The notes beneath the pieces are model-generated. The model did not search any database. It worked only from the letters and a program-made list of their open reading frames with translations, and was not told the origin of the DNA. The translations under genes and the position numbers were made by a program. From positions 62,001 to 126,000 of the forward strand of contig NZ_PGUZ01000042.1 in the NCBI RefSeq assembly GCF_002860165.1: a stretch of 64,000 nt of DNA, given 5' to 3'. Shown piece by piece: positions 18,735 to 28,295 of the stretch (positions within the stretch are counted from its first letter, which is position 1; the number at the start of each line of letters is the position of its first letter). Origin of the DNA: Bacillus sp. V3-13 (GTDB taxonomy: Bacteria > Bacillota > Bacilli > Bacillales > Cytobacillaceae).

Positions 18735-20620
18735 TAGTCATTGGCCTCCATTTCTTCCAGCATCGAAGAAAGCGTAGCATAGCAGTTGCTTCGCATATGA
18801 ATAAATTCATCGATGCCGGCTCTTCGCCATCCGTCTTGTTCTGTCCCGTCGGGCAAACCCGCTAGATAAAGCTTTATTTTCGGATATCTGCTTTTCAGAA
18901 GCCGGGCTGTCTCGATTCCTTCAGAGCTGTATCTTTCATTGCTGCCGCACAGGCAATAATGGCCTAAACCCGTTTCTTCTATGAATGAAAAAACATCATC
19001 AATGGAATCGATCGGTTTGCTCCTGTTCGAATCGACCCCTGCCGCTGCTGCAAATCCGGCGGCAAAATCGGCTCTTCCCTTATATTCCTTCAGCGCTCCA
19101 AGGCAGATCAATCCTACTGCAGGCTTTATGCCTTTTTCTGCTTCTATTTTTCCTGCTCTCATTCGCAACTCTTCATATGGCACTGCTAAACGCGACTTCT
19201 TTATCGGGGTAATCGTATCGGCTGCCCGGTTGCCTTCGCGGCTTGGCAATTCATCCTCATGTTTGGGGCGAAGGGGAACGTCCTGCAAATTGGCGTACAC
19301 ATTGGTGCCGATGATGCTCTGCTTTCGTGTGAAGATATCTTCGTTCCTCTGCCGGTTCACCTCAGCGACTTTTTCCTGGAGCCAGCCGGAGCGGAGAACG
19401 TCGGCAATCCCGTTTTTCTCGTCAATTTCTAAAAACATTTCCCACGCTTTTTTGGCCAGCTCGTCTGTCAATTGTTCAATATACCATGATCCGCCGGCAG
19501 GATCGGCGACTTTATTCAAATATGCTTCTTCTTTCAAGAGGAGCTGGGTATTGCGGGCAATCCTTTCTGCAAGCGGATTTGGGCTTCCTTCAGGGTCATT
19601 ATATGGACTGACATGAAGGTACTGGACACCGCCCAGCACAGCAGCGAATGCCTCATTTCCGCTCCTCAGCATATTCACATGCGGATCATATACTGTTTTG
19701 GTAAACGCGGACGTTTCCGCCGCGATAACCGCTTTTCCCGATCCAGGCCCTGCCCCAAACGCTTCGGCGACTTTCAACCAGAGCAGCCTCGCTGCCCGCA
19801 GCTTGGCCACCTCCATAAAAAAGTTGGCGCCAACCGCCACTTTAAACACGATCTTCTCCAATATTTTCTCCAGATCCATGCCGTTTTCCAGGAGCTGCTG
19901 AATATGATAGCTGCCGGTTGCGAGCGCAACTGCCAGTTCTTGAACCGCATTTCCGCCGCCATTGTGGACAGGGATGGTATCAACTAATACGGTTTTCAAA
20001 TTTGGCAGCTTTTCATCGGTTTTTTCGATCAGTTCAGCCCAGTTTTTATAAACGATTTCCAGTTTGACCGGCAATCCCCCTCTTTCCAACAGAACGGCGA
20101 CCGGATCCATGCCAACAAAACCGGTGACGCTATCATTTCGGCTGTCGGACAAATGGAGCAGTGCATTTAGAAAATGGCTTTGTCTGTCTTTAGCATCAAT
20201 ACTGAAAGGATATCGGTCATAGATCCCTTCCAAAATGAAGGGAAGATTTTTGTCAAGATGTTCACTGATGTCAAATGAAACAGCCGACTGGCCTTTTTTC
20301 AGTGAATCCTCCAGCTTTTTTCTTAAATCGGTTTCATCTGTATAAGTGATTTTTTGTGCAATATGCCAGCCATTTGCGACAATTGCAAGCGGATTGATCC
20401 CCCTGCGGAAGTCCGGCTGGCCGGGATACTGTGATTCGCTTCCGCTCCCTTCCTCCCGTGAGTAAAGCGGTTTCAAAACAATCGATTCATATGTATTCGT
20501 TGCCAGGGAATCGACCGTTTTCCCTTTTAGTGATTGTTCAGCTTTTCGTTGCCATTCTTCCATTGTAACGCCGGAAAAACGCTTATTTTTCATTTCATTA
20601 ATCATCACTGTGCTGTCCAA
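18734..20620 (-). CDS. mutA: Methylmalonyl-CoA mutase, small (beta) subunit
   Basis: This 628-residue partner subunit resembles the large subunit in its barrel region ([28 protein letters not shown], core [11 protein letters not shown]). Its C-terminal domain lacks the DxHxxG cobalamin motif, as expected for the non-catalytic subunit. The start is uncertain. TTG at 20620 is the most upstream; GTG 20608 and ATG 20605 or 20593 are alternatives. The only good ribosome binding site, GGAGGGG at 20634-20640, is 13 bases from the TTG and separated from it by an 8-bp hairpin. It is the first gene of the operon. Confidence 0.92.
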   Translation of the reverse strand: MDSTVMINEMKNKRFSGVTMEEWQRKAEQSLKGKTVDSLATNTYESIVLKPLYSREEGSGSESQYPGQPDFRRGINPLAIVANGWHIAQKITYTDETDLRKKLEDSLKKGQSAVSFDISEHLDKNLPFILEGIYDRYPFSIDAKDRQSHFLNALLHLSDSRNDSVTGFVGMDPVAVLLERGGLPVKLEIVYKNWAELIEKTDEKLPNLKTVLVDTIPVHNGGGNAVQELAVALATGSYHIQQLLENGMDLEKILEKIVFKVAVGANFFMEVAKLRAARLLWLKVAEAFGAGPGSGKAVIAAETSAFTKTVYDPHVNMLRSGNEAFAAVLGGVQYLHVSPYNDPEGSPNPLAERIARNTQLLLKEEAYLNKVADPAGGSWYIEQLTDELAKKAWEMFLEIDEKNGIADVLRSGWLQEKVAEVNRQRNEDIFTRKQSIIGTNVYANLQDVPLRPKHEDELPSREGNRAADTITPIKKSRLAVPYEELRMRAGKIEAEKGIKPAVGLICLGALKEYKGRADFAAGFAAAAGVDSNRSKPIDSIDDVFSFIEETGLGHYCLCGSNERYSSEGIETARLLKSRYPKIKLYLAGLPDGTEQDGWRRAGIDEFIHMRSNCYATLSSMLEEMEAND

Positions 20621-20630
20621 GCTGGACAGC
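20612..20630 (-). promoter_or_regulatory. Hairpin between ribosome binding site and start of mutA
   Basis: GCTGTCCA (20612-20619) pairs perfectly with TGGACAGC (20623-20630) around a 3-base loop. It lies between GGAGGGG and the candidate GTG/ATG starts and contains the TTG candidate. Folding would bring the ribosome binding site close to GTG 20608. It could tune translation of the mutase operon. Confidence 0.5.
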
Positions 20631-20783
20631 TTTCCCCTCCTTCCCGGTAGCAGGGCAAATTGTATTAAAATTCTAAAATTATAAGCGGTTCATCATTATT
20701 TTAGTATACATATGAAAAACTGGCAATCGAAGCAGCCCTTTAAACTGACACTATTTTTCCAATAGCCCCCCCATAAAATGGGT

Positions 20784-20812
20784 TTGACACGGCAATCAAG
20801 CGGGGATAATAC
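20784..20812 (+). promoter_or_regulatory. Probable SigA promoter of the 61-residue protein gene
   Basis: A consensus -35 element, TTGACA (20784-20789), is followed 17 bases later by TAATAC (20807-20812). The overlapping GATAAT at 15-base spacing is an alternative -10. It lies about 20 bases before the GTG start. Confidence 0.6.
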
Positions 20813-20831
20813 CATTAAAGGAGTGACGTTT

Positions 20832-21017
20832 GTGCAAACACATATGGAGCTTTCTGACTATCACAAATGGATGTGCAAACAAATTAAAGAAAAGTTGGCC
20901 GAAAGAGCTTATTCTTTTGGGTACACCTCCACAGAAATCATTGATTACGGCGAGCGTGAGGTCATTACATTGGCGCTCAGCGAAATGCTCGTTCGGCTGG
21001 ACAGCCGTATAAAGTAA
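20832..21017 (+). CDS. Small conserved-looking protein of unknown function (61 residues)
   Basis: I do not recognise this family. The protein starts at GTG 20832 (MQTHMELSDYHKWMCKQIKE), supported by AAAGGAGTGA 8 bases upstream and a TTGACA promoter. It is cytoplasmic, highly charged and helical, and ends in LSEMLVRLDSRIK. The open frame reaches back to 20778, but that ATG lies inside the promoter. The gene is a single unit on the opposite strand to its neighbours, bounded by a good terminator, between the mutase and bkd operons. Codon use looks normal for the window, which favours a real gene. Confidence 0.7.
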   Translation: MQTHMELSDYHKWMCKQIKEKLAERAYSFGYTSTEIIDYGEREVITLALSEMLVRLDSRIK

Positions 21018-21048
21018 ATCGATTGTTTATGGTTCGATATAATATGAA

Positions 21049-21076
21049 AACCGCTGCGTGGGCAGCGGCTTTATTT
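21049..21076. terminator. Bidirectional terminator between the 61-residue gene and bkdB
   Basis: CCGCTGC (21051-21057) pairs with GCAGCGG (21062-21068) around a 4-base loop. TTTATTTTTT follows on the plus strand and GGTTTTC on the minus strand. It separates convergent genes. Confidence 0.8.
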
Positions 21077-21077
21077 T

Positions 21078-22379
21078 TTAAAATATAGCTGTGTTTTCCT
21101 TTGATGTATTTTCGATGATTTCCTTGACGCGCTGCAGGAAGCGGCCGCAAATCAATCCGTCGAGAACGCGGTGGTCAAGCGACATACAGAGATTTACGAT
21201 ATCGCGAACAGCTATCATGCTGTTGTTCATTATAACCGGGCGCTTGACAATCGATTCAACCTGCAGGATCGCAGCCTGGGGATAGTTGATGATCCCCATC
21301 GATTGAACGGAACCGAACGAACCGCTATTGTTTACTGTAAACGTGCCGCCTTGCATGTCAGCTGTTGTTAGTTTACCGGCCCGGGCTTTCCCGGCAAGCT
21401 CGGAAATTTCGCGGGCAATGCCTTTAATTGTTTTTTCATCGGCATGTTTGATTACCGGAACGAATAAAGCATCATCGGTTGCTACCGCAATCGAAATATT
21501 AATATCCTTTTTTTGGATGATCTTGTCGCCGGCCCACATCGAATTAATTTGCGGAAATTCTTTCAGGGCCTGGGCTGCAGCTTTGACAAAGAAAGCGAAA
21601 AAGGTTAAGTTGAAGCCTTCTTTTTTCTTAAAATCATCTTTGACAGCATTGCGGAATTCAACAAGATTCGTTGCATCTACTTCGATCATCGTCCATGCAT
21701 GCGGAGCTTCATGCTTGCTGCGCAGCATATTAGCCGCTATCGCTTTCCGCACTCCTGTAACCGGGATCTCGATATCGCCACTGGAAACAGGCGGCTTCAT
21801 GCTTGTTGCCAGGGCATCGGCTCGTTCATTTCCTGCCGGCGCGGCGGTTTCGTTCATACGTGCAGAAGAAGCAGAGGCCGCTGTTTCCTGCTCTTTTGCT
21901 TGCTGAACAGGAGCTCCTGCTGTTGGAATGTTTCCGGATTCAATGATTTTCATTAAATCCTTCCGGGTAATCCTTCCTCCTGCACCTGTTCCATGTACCT
22001 GCGAAAGGTCAATGTTATGCTCCTGGGATAACTTCAGGACAGCAGGTGAATAACGCGCTTTATTGCCTTCGGCTGCTGGAGCGGTGATCGCCTCTGCCTG
22101 CGTCCCTGCTTGTTCCTGTACTACATCTATTTTCCCGCCGTCGACCTCGATCGTACAAATGATCTCGCCGACCGAGAGTGTATCTCCTTCTTCAGCAATC
22201 AGCTCCTTGATCACACCGCTAAAAGAGGATGGCACTTCCGCATTTACTTTATCGGTCATGACTTCGGCAAGCGGATCGTACTTATTCACTTTATCCCCTG
22301 CGGAAACAAGCCATTTGCTGATCGTACCTTCCGTCACACTTTCTCCAAGCTGGGGCATTTTAATTTGTTCAATAGCCAA
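21078..22379 (-). CDS. bkdB: Branched-chain 2-oxoacid dehydrogenase E2 (dihydrolipoyl transacylase)
   Basis: This 433-residue core protein of the branched-chain keto-acid dehydrogenase carries a lipoyl domain at the N-terminus, with the lipoylated Lys in EVMTDKVNAEV. A peripheral-subunit-binding domain is at about 110-145 (YSPAVLKLSQEHNIDLSQV), followed by an Ala/Pro-rich linker and the catalytic domain. The acyltransferase active site ends in SLDHRVLDG with its catalytic His. It transfers the branched acyl group to CoA. It is the last gene of the operon; ATG at 22379 follows GGAGGGTTACC. Confidence 0.95.
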   Translation of the reverse strand: MAIEQIKMPQLGESVTEGTISKWLVSAGDKVNKYDPLAEVMTDKVNAEVPSSFSGVIKELIAEEGDTLSVGEIICTIEVDGGKIDVVQEQAGTQAEAITAPAAEGNKARYSPAVLKLSQEHNIDLSQVHGTGAGGRITRKDLMKIIESGNIPTAGAPVQQAKEQETAASASSARMNETAAPAGNERADALATSMKPPVSSGDIEIPVTGVRKAIAANMLRSKHEAPHAWTMIEVDATNLVEFRNAVKDDFKKKEGFNLTFFAFFVKAAAQALKEFPQINSMWAGDKIIQKKDINISIAVATDDALFVPVIKHADEKTIKGIAREISELAGKARAGKLTTADMQGGTFTVNNSGSFGSVQSMGIINYPQAAILQVESIVKRPVIMNNSMIAVRDIVNLCMSLDHRVLDGLICGRFLQRVKEIIENTSKENTAIF

Positions 22380-22399
22380 AGGTAACCCTCCTTTTAACT

Positions 22400-23383
22400 T
22401 TAGAATTCTGCCAGCTCACGCATTGCTTTTTCAACTTTATCAGGGTTGACCATAAAATATTTTTCCATTGTTGGAGAATAAGGCATCGCTGGAACATCCG
22501 GACCTGCCAACCGCATAATCGGGGCATCAAGGTCAAACAAACAATTTTCGGCAATAATCGCCGATACTTCACTGATGATGCTGCCTTCTTTGTTGTCCTC
22601 CGTTAACAGCAATACTTTGCCTGTTTTTGAAGCAGCCTCGATAATCGCTTCTTTATCTAATGGATAGACGGTTCTCAAGTCTAAAATATGGGCGGAAATG
22701 CCGTCTTTCGCGAGCCTTTCCGCAGCCTGAAGGGCAAAATGGACACATAAACCATAAGTGATTACGGTAATATCTTCACCTTCACGCTTGACATCTGCTT
22801 TGCCGATCGGCAATGTGTAATCATCTTCCGGTACTTCGCCTTTAATCAACCGGTAAGCGCGTTTATGCTCAAAGAACAGGACAGGATCTTCGTCACGGAT
22901 TGCTGCCTTCAGCAAACCCTTCACATCATATGGAGTGGAAGGCATGACAATTTTCAGGCCTGGCTGGTTGGCAAAAACGGCTTCAACTGATTGCGAATGG
23001 TAGAGTGCGCCATGGACACCGCCGCCATAAGGAGCCCGTATCACGATTGGGCAGCTCCAATCATTGTTGGACCGGTAGCGGATTTTCGCTGCTTCGGAAA
23101 TGATTTGATTGACAGCGGGCAAAATAAAATCAGCGAATTGCATTTCCGCAACCGGCCTCATTCCGTACATCGCTGCACCAATTCCGACCCCGGCGATCGC
23201 TGATTCAGCCAGGGGTGTGTCAATGACACGCTCTTCGCCAAATTGATCATAAAGCCCCTGGGTCGCTTTAAAGACGCCGCCTTTTTTCCCAACGTCCTCA
23301 CCAAGGACAAATACTTTCGAATCCCGCTCCATTTCTTCACGAATCGCCATTGTAACTGCATCTATATAAGAAATTACTGCCAT
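22400..23383 (-). CDS. bkdAB: Branched-chain 2-oxoacid dehydrogenase E1 beta subunit
   Basis: This 327-residue transketolase-like subunit forms the E1 heterotetramer with BkdAA. Recognisable parts are VFVLGEDVGKKGGVFKAT, PLAESAIAGVGIGAAMYG and ILDLRTVYPLDKEAI. The frame is open to 23416, but ATG at 23383 (MAVISYIDAVTMAIREEM) follows an excellent site, AAGGGGGGAACGAAC. The gene starts 13 bases after the BkdAA stop. The complex supplies branched acyl-CoA for fatty-acid priming and for energy. Confidence 0.95.
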   Translation of the reverse strand: MAVISYIDAVTMAIREEMERDSKVFVLGEDVGKKGGVFKATQGLYDQFGEERVIDTPLAESAIAGVGIGAAMYGMRPVAEMQFADFILPAVNQIISEAAKIRYRSNNDWSCPIVIRAPYGGGVHGALYHSQSVEAVFANQPGLKIVMPSTPYDVKGLLKAAIRDEDPVLFFEHKRAYRLIKGEVPEDDYTLPIGKADVKREGEDITVITYGLCVHFALQAAERLAKDGISAHILDLRTVYPLDKEAIIEAASKTGKVLLLTEDNKEGSIISEVSAIIAENCLFDLDAPIMRLAGPDVPAMPYSPTMEKYFMVNPDKVEKAMRELAEF

Positions 23384-23396
23384 GTTCGTTCCCCCC

Positions 23397-24392
23397 TTAC
23401 TGCTCAGCATAAACATATCTTAAAGCCTGTTCCGGCTCTGGATATGGTGCATTTTCGGCATAGTCGGTTGCTTCATTTACGAGCTTCATCACCCGCTCAT
23501 TGATTTCCAGTTCAAGCTCGTCATTTAAAACGCCTGTTTCCTTTAAATAAACACCAAACGTGATGATTGGGTCCTTTGATTTCGCTTCAGCCACTTCATC
23601 AGGAGCCCGGTAACTGCGGTCATCATCATCTGAGGAGTGCGGTGTAAGGCGGTAGGAAATCGTTTCAACAAGGGTAGGCCCTTCACCGCGTCGTCCCCGG
23701 TCCGCAGCTTCTTTTACAGCCTTGTAAACTTCAAGCGGATCATTTCCGTCAACGGTAACTCCCGGCATGCCATAACCGATGGCCCGATCAGAAACATTTT
23801 CGCAAGCGAGCTGCTTTTCAATCGGTACGGAAATGGCATACTTGTTGTTTTCGCACATAAAGATAACGGGAAGCTTATGAACGCCGGCAAAGTTCGCACC
23901 TTCATGGAAATCTCCCTGGTTGGACGATCCTTCTCCAAAGGTGACAAAGGTGACAAGATTTTCTCCTGACATCCTGCCGGCCAGCGCGACACCGACGGCA
24001 TGGGGAACTTGCGTTGTCACCGGAGAGGATCCAGTCACAATCCGGTTTTTCTTTTGCCCGAAATGCCCCGGCATTTGCCGGCCGCCCGAGTTTGGATCCT
24101 CCGCTTTCGCAAATCCTGACAGCATCAGTTCTTTTGCAGTCATTCCGAACGTTAACACAACACCCATATCGCGATAATACGGCAAAACATAATCCTTCTC
24201 GCGATCAAGGGCAAATGCAGCTCCTACTTGGGCTGCCTCCTGGCCCTGACACGAAATCACGAATGGAATTTTTCCCGCGCGGTTCAGAAGCCACATGCGC
24301 TCGTCGATTCGGCGTGCCAAAAGCATCGTTTCATACATTTCCAATACTTTCTCATCGCTTAAGCCCAAGTCTTTATGACGATTTTCAGCCAT
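23397..24392 (-). CDS. bkdAA: Branched-chain 2-oxoacid dehydrogenase E1 alpha subunit
   Basis: This 331-residue thiamin-diphosphate-dependent decarboxylase subunit acts on the 2-oxo acids of valine, leucine and isoleucine. It has the arginine-rich start of the family (MLLARRIDERMWLLNRAGK), the thiamin diphosphate/Mg motif FGEGSSNQGDFHEGANFA and MCENNKYAIS. The phosphorylation-loop region YRLTPHSSDDD is present. ATG at 24392 follows AGGAGGTAAAAAA. Confidence 0.95.
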   Translation of the reverse strand: MAENRHKDLGLSDEKVLEMYETMLLARRIDERMWLLNRAGKIPFVISCQGQEAAQVGAAFALDREKDYVLPYYRDMGVVLTFGMTAKELMLSGFAKAEDPNSGGRQMPGHFGQKKNRIVTGSSPVTTQVPHAVGVALAGRMSGENLVTFVTFGEGSSNQGDFHEGANFAGVHKLPVIFMCENNKYAISVPIEKQLACENVSDRAIGYGMPGVTVDGNDPLEVYKAVKEAADRGRRGEGPTLVETISYRLTPHSSDDDDRSYRAPDEVAEAKSKDPIITFGVYLKETGVLNDELELEINERVMKLVNEATDYAENAPYPEPEQALRYVYAEQ

Positions 24393-24436
24393 TTTTTTAC
24401 CTCCTGAAATTTATATGTAACAAAATCCAACTATTA

Positions 24437-25858
24437 TCAGCCATGAATTGCTTTGCCATCAACAGCAAGCGCAGCTTCTCCGATTGCTTCGGAAAGGGTC
24501 GGGTGTGGATGAATCGTATGCCCGATCTCCCACGGGGTTGCATCAAGCACACGGGCAAGGCCTGCTTCGGAAATCATATCTGTCACATGGGGGCCAATCA
24601 TATGAACGCCAAGAATATCGTTTGATACTTGATCGGCAACAATTTTGACAAACCCGTCAGCTTCACCAAACACCAACGCCTTGCCGATTGCCCGAAACAA
24701 GAATTTACCAACTTTGACAGTGTGCCCTTTTTCGATTGCCTCTTCTTCTGTAAAACCGACGCTTGCAACCTCCGGATTACTGTAAATACATTTAGAGATG
24801 AGGCTGTAATCGATCGGTGCCGGATTTTCGCCAGCGATATGCTCAACAGCAACAATACCTTCATGTGAGGCTACATGGGCGAGCTGGAGGCCGCCAATGA
24901 CATCACCGATTGCATAAATATGAGATTCCTTCGTTTGGAAATACTCGTTTACCGAAATAAAACCTTTTTCCAATTGGATATCTGTATTCTCCAAGCCGAT
25001 TCCTTCTACATTTGCCTGGCGGCCGACAGAAACAAGCAGTTTATCTGCAGTGAATTCTTTTTGCCCGCCTTTCACTTCTGCGGAAATCGTAACATTTTCA
25101 CCTTTTTGGATCGTTTCCGGAAGAACTTTCGCACTTGTAACAATCTTGACGCCCTTCTTCTTCATCAAACGCTGCATCTCTTTTGAGATTTCTTTGTCTT
25201 CCGTCGGGATAATCCGGTCTGCATACTCAATCACCGTTACTTCTGTGCCAAAGTCGGAAAGCATCGAAGCCCATTCAATCCCGATCACTCCGCCGCCAAC
25301 AATGATGATCGATTCCGGAAGCGACTCCATCACAAGTGCTTCATCCGAAGTCAGGACCAACTTGCCGTCAGCTTCCAGCCCCGGAAGCGTTCGGGGACGG
25401 GAACCTGTCGCAACAATGACGTTTTTCGGGATAAGCATTTCGTTTTCACTGCCGTTATTCAATTCTACCGAAATCGTTCCAGGCATCGGTGAAAAGATCG
25501 ACGGTCCCAAAATCCGGCCGATCCCTTCATACACATCAATTTTCCCTTTTTTCATTAACTGCTGGACACCTTTATGGAGAGTATCGACGATTTTGTTTTT
25601 TCGTTCCTGAACCTTCGCAAAATTGACGGTCACTTCACTGGTCATGACGCCGAATTCTTCCCCGCGCCTGGCTGTCGCAAAAACCTCTGCGCTTCTGAGT
25701 AAAGCCTTGCTCGGGATGCAGCCTTTATGCAGGCATGTCCCGCCCAACTTCCCTTTTTCAACTATCGCCGTTTTCAAACCGAGCTGCGAAGCGCGTATCG
25801 CTGCTACATAGCCACCAGTTCCGCCGCCGAGAATCACTAAATCGTACTCTTGAGCCAA
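24437..25858 (-). CDS. lpdV: Dihydrolipoamide dehydrogenase of the branched-chain complex (E3)
   Basis: This 473-residue flavoprotein reoxidises the lipoyl group of BkdB with NAD+. The FAD motif GGGTGGYVAAIRASQLG is at the N-terminus, with the redox disulfide in GGTCLHKGCIPSKALL. The NAD-binding motif IVGGGVIGIEWASML follows, then the dimer-interface active site HPHPTLSEA. It starts at TTG 25858 (protein MAQEYDLVILGGG) after AAGGAGGAGAG. It is 13 bases downstream of buk, consistent with one transcript. Confidence 0.95.
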   Translation of the reverse strand: MAQEYDLVILGGGTGGYVAAIRASQLGLKTAIVEKGKLGGTCLHKGCIPSKALLRSAEVFATARRGEEFGVMTSEVTVNFAKVQERKNKIVDTLHKGVQQLMKKGKIDVYEGIGRILGPSIFSPMPGTISVELNNGSENEMLIPKNVIVATGSRPRTLPGLEADGKLVLTSDEALVMESLPESIIIVGGGVIGIEWASMLSDFGTEVTVIEYADRIIPTEDKEISKEMQRLMKKKGVKIVTSAKVLPETIQKGENVTISAEVKGGQKEFTADKLLVSVGRQANVEGIGLENTDIQLEKGFISVNEYFQTKESHIYAIGDVIGGLQLAHVASHEGIVAVEHIAGENPAPIDYSLISKCIYSNPEVASVGFTEEEAIEKGHTVKVGKFLFRAIGKALVFGEADGFVKIVADQVSNDILGVHMIGPHVTDMISEAGLARVLDATPWEIGHTIHPHPTLSEAIGEAALAVDGKAIHG

Positions 25859-25871
25859 ATTGCTCTCCTCC

Positions 25872-26984
25872 TTATTGGACGCTCGCTTTATTTTTCGTAC
25901 CGCCAGGATATGCTTTTACATCCTCTTCACCGCGAAGCACACGCAATGCTCCTTCAGCCAATGCTTGAAGTTCATTTTCACCTGGATGGACGATGACATC
26001 TGCGATCCAGTTGATTCTGTCGCTGATTTGTTTGACAAAGCCTTTTCCATAAGCAAGACCGCCGGTTAAAATAACCGCATCGACTTTTCCGGCAAGGACT
26101 GCGCTTGCTGAACCGATTTCTTTTGCCACCTGGTAGGCCATCGCCGAGTATACCAGCTCTGCCTGTTTATTGCCTTTTTCGATCATTTGCTCCACTTTGA
26201 CTGCATCACTGGTTCCGAGATAACCGACAAGCCCTCCCTGGCCGACTATTTTTTTCATCATTTCCTCACGATAATAATCACCTGAGTAGCAAAGTGCCAC
26301 TAAATCTCCAGCCGGAACGGTTCCGGCCCGTTCAGGACTGAATGGCCCGTCTCCATGGAGGCCATTGTTAACGTCGATAACCCTTCCCTGTCTGTGGACA
26401 CCAACGGTAATGCCGCCGCCCATATGGGCAACAACTAAATTCAAAGTTTCGTATGTTCTGCCCAATTCTTTCGCCACCCGGCGGGCAACGGCTTTCTGGT
26501 TAAGCGCATGAAAAATGCTTTTTCTCTCGATTAAAGACATGCCTGAGATTCGCGCGATCGGTTCAAGCTCATCGACGACTACCGGATCGACAATATAGGA
26601 AGGGATATTGAGCCCGCCCGCAATTTCAAAAGCGAGAATACCGCCCAAATTTGAGGCATGCTGCCCGGCATACCCTGCCCTTAAATCGGAAAGCATCTGT
26701 TCATTTACAGCGTATGTACCACCTTCAATCGGCCTGAGCAAGCCCCCGCGCCCGCAAACGGCACTCAGCTTCGAAATGTTAATTCCCTCGATATCAAGTG
26801 TTTCCAGGATCGTATTTTTGCGAAACTGATATTGATCAATCGTGCTATCGTATAAATTAATCACGTCTGCTTCATGGCGAATCGTTTTTTCGAAAACCGA
26901 TATTTCATTATCGAAAACACCAATCTTTGTGGATGTCGAGCCCGGGTTGATTACGAGAATTCGGTATTCCTTTTCTTGCAACAT
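25872..26984 (-). CDS. buk: Butyrate kinase (branched-chain acid kinase)
   Basis: This 370-residue acetokinase-family enzyme makes ATP from butyryl- or branched acyl-phosphate. Motifs are [14 protein letters not shown] at the N-terminus, [19 protein letters not shown] in the middle and [13 protein letters not shown] towards the end. With Ptb it forms the energy-yielding branch from branched acyl-CoA to free acid. ATG at 26984 follows GGGAGGTTTAG. It stands between bcd and lpdV, the same order as in B. subtilis. Confidence 0.95.
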   Translation of the reverse strand: MLQEKEYRILVINPGSTSTKIGVFDNEISVFEKTIRHEADVINLYDSTIDQYQFRKNTILETLDIEGINISKLSAVCGRGGLLRPIEGGTYAVNEQMLSDLRAGYAGQHASNLGGILAFEIAGGLNIPSYIVDPVVVDELEPIARISGMSLIERKSIFHALNQKAVARRVAKELGRTYETLNLVVAHMGGGITVGVHRQGRVIDVNNGLHGDGPFSPERAGTVPAGDLVALCYSGDYYREEMMKKIVGQGGLVGYLGTSDAVKVEQMIEKGNKQAELVYSAMAYQVAKEIGSASAVLAGKVDAVILTGGLAYGKGFVKQISDRINWIADVIVHPGENELQALAEGALRVLRGEEDVKAYPGGTKNKASVQ

Positions 26985-27064
26985 CTAAACCTCCCATTAT
27001 AAGAATAGGCAGCCTTCTGTCATTACTCTTATTCTTATTTAAGGTGCGTCCGCAAAAAGGGAAA

Positions 27065-27090
27065 GACGCTGAATGAAATATTCAGCGTTC
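27065..27090 (-). terminator. Hairpin between bcd and buk
   Basis: ACGCTGAAT (27066-27074) pairs perfectly with ATTCAGCGT (27080-27088) around GAAAT. On the minus strand CTTTCCCTTTTTG follows. Since the operon continues into buk, it is probably a partial terminator or processing site. Confidence 0.5.
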
Positions 27091-27114
27091 AATCTCCTTT
27101 TTCTTAAATGGCCG

Positions 27115-27185
27115 AGACCGGCCGGGCTTCAAAAAATTGCCTCCGCGCGGCGCTTCCGCTTTTCTTTGTCTAGCTTCTGCGGCTC
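27115..27185. repeat. Candidate Bacillaceae intergenic repeat at the 3' end of bcd
   Basis: The stretch with GCGGCGCTTCCGC, CTTTTCTTTGTCTAGC and TTCTGCGGC resembles, from memory, a GC-rich dispersed repeat found between genes in many Bacillaceae. No second copy is in this window, so dispersion cannot be shown here. The bcd stop codon (TAG) lies within the element, so the last residues of the protein are encoded by it. Confidence 0.4.
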
Positions 27186-28267
27186 AGGATGTGGTGGCCG
27201 TTTTGCAGGAATTGGCTGCGGGAATTCTGCATTCTGCTGATGCGTTCTTCCGCCATCCGATCCGCCGCTTTATAGGTTGGAATTCCATCCCGTTTCGCAA
27301 TTTCGATCACTTTCTCGATATTATTATAGATCATTTCCACTTTTTTCATGGCTCTTTCATGGTTATATCCGTAAAGCTCATCAGCGACATTTATGACGCC
27401 GCCGGCATTAATCACATAATCAGGCGCATAGACGATTCCCATTTCGTGAATAATATCGCCGTGGCGGGTATCCTTGAGTTGGTTGTTTGCTGCCCCGGCA
27501 ATTACTTTTGCTTTAATTTTCGGGATCGTATCATCATTAATTACTGCACCTAAAGCGCAAGGAGCATAAATATCGCATTCCACACTGTAAATATCATTAA
27601 TATCAACCGCTTTGGCGCCGAATTCCTCAACGGCACGCTGAACTGCTTCTTTATTGATATCGGTGACAATTAATTGGGCGCCTTCTTCATGAAGGTGGCG
27701 GCAAAGAGTATAGGCAACATTTCCAACTCCCTGGACAGCGACAACTTTCCCCTCCAAAGAATCCGTCCCGAAAGCTTCTTTGGCGGCTGCCTTCATTCCG
27801 CGGTATACTCCGTAAGCTGTAACCGGTGAAGGGTTCCCTGATGAACCAAAAGCAGGCGAAATTCCCGTTACATAATCCGTTTCTTCATGAATCAAGTCCA
27901 TGTCGGCCACGGTTGTGCCAACATCCTCCGCTGTAATGTAGCGCCCATTTAAGCCCTGGATATAGCGGCCAAAGGCCCGGAACATTTCTTCATTTTTATC
28001 TTTGCGGGGGTCACCAATAATAACCGTTTTCCCGCCGCCAAGATTTAATCCTGCAGCTGCATTTTTATAGGTCATGCCGCGGGCAAGGCGGAGTGCATCC
28101 TCGATCGCCGCTTCCTCCGAATCATAAGTCCACATTCTTGTTCCGCCTAAAGCAGGGCCTAACGTCGTATCGTGGATGGCGATGATTGCTTTTAACCCGG
28201 ACTGCTTATCCTGGCAGAATACCAGTTGCTCGTAATCATATTGTTCCAAGTACTTGAAAATTTCCAT
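27170..28267 (-). CDS. bcd: Leucine dehydrogenase
   Basis: This 365-residue NAD-dependent enzyme deaminates leucine, valine and isoleucine to their 2-oxo acids, the entry step for the bkd complex. It shows [18 protein letters not shown], the catalytic Lys in [16 protein letters not shown] and the Rossmann region [20 protein letters not shown] at 28267 ([18 protein letters not shown]) follows GAGGGAGGAAG; the frame opens earlier (28327), but that would overlap the ptb end. The C-terminus ends in SRRS and may have been altered by the repeat-like element in which the stop codon lies. Confidence 0.95.
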   Translation of the reverse strand: MEIFKYLEQYDYEQLVFCQDKQSGLKAIIAIHDTTLGPALGGTRMWTYDSEEAAIEDALRLARGMTYKNAAAGLNLGGGKTVIIGDPRKDKNEEMFRAFGRYIQGLNGRYITAEDVGTTVADMDLIHEETDYVTGISPAFGSSGNPSPVTAYGVYRGMKAAAKEAFGTDSLEGKVVAVQGVGNVAYTLCRHLHEEGAQLIVTDINKEAVQRAVEEFGAKAVDINDIYSVECDIYAPCALGAVINDDTIPKIKAKVIAGAANNQLKDTRHGDIIHEMGIVYAPDYVINAGGVINVADELYGYNHERAMKKVEMIYNNIEKVIEIAKRDGIPTYKAADRMAEERISRMQNSRSQFLQNGHHILSRRS

Positions 28268-28295
28268 TAATACTTCCTCCCTCAGGTCAAAAAAT

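Noticed and set aside
18734-20620. Loss of the B12 motif in MutA as a defect
   Set aside because: The small subunit of heterodimeric methylmalonyl-CoA mutases normally lacks DxHxxG; the large subunit here has it.
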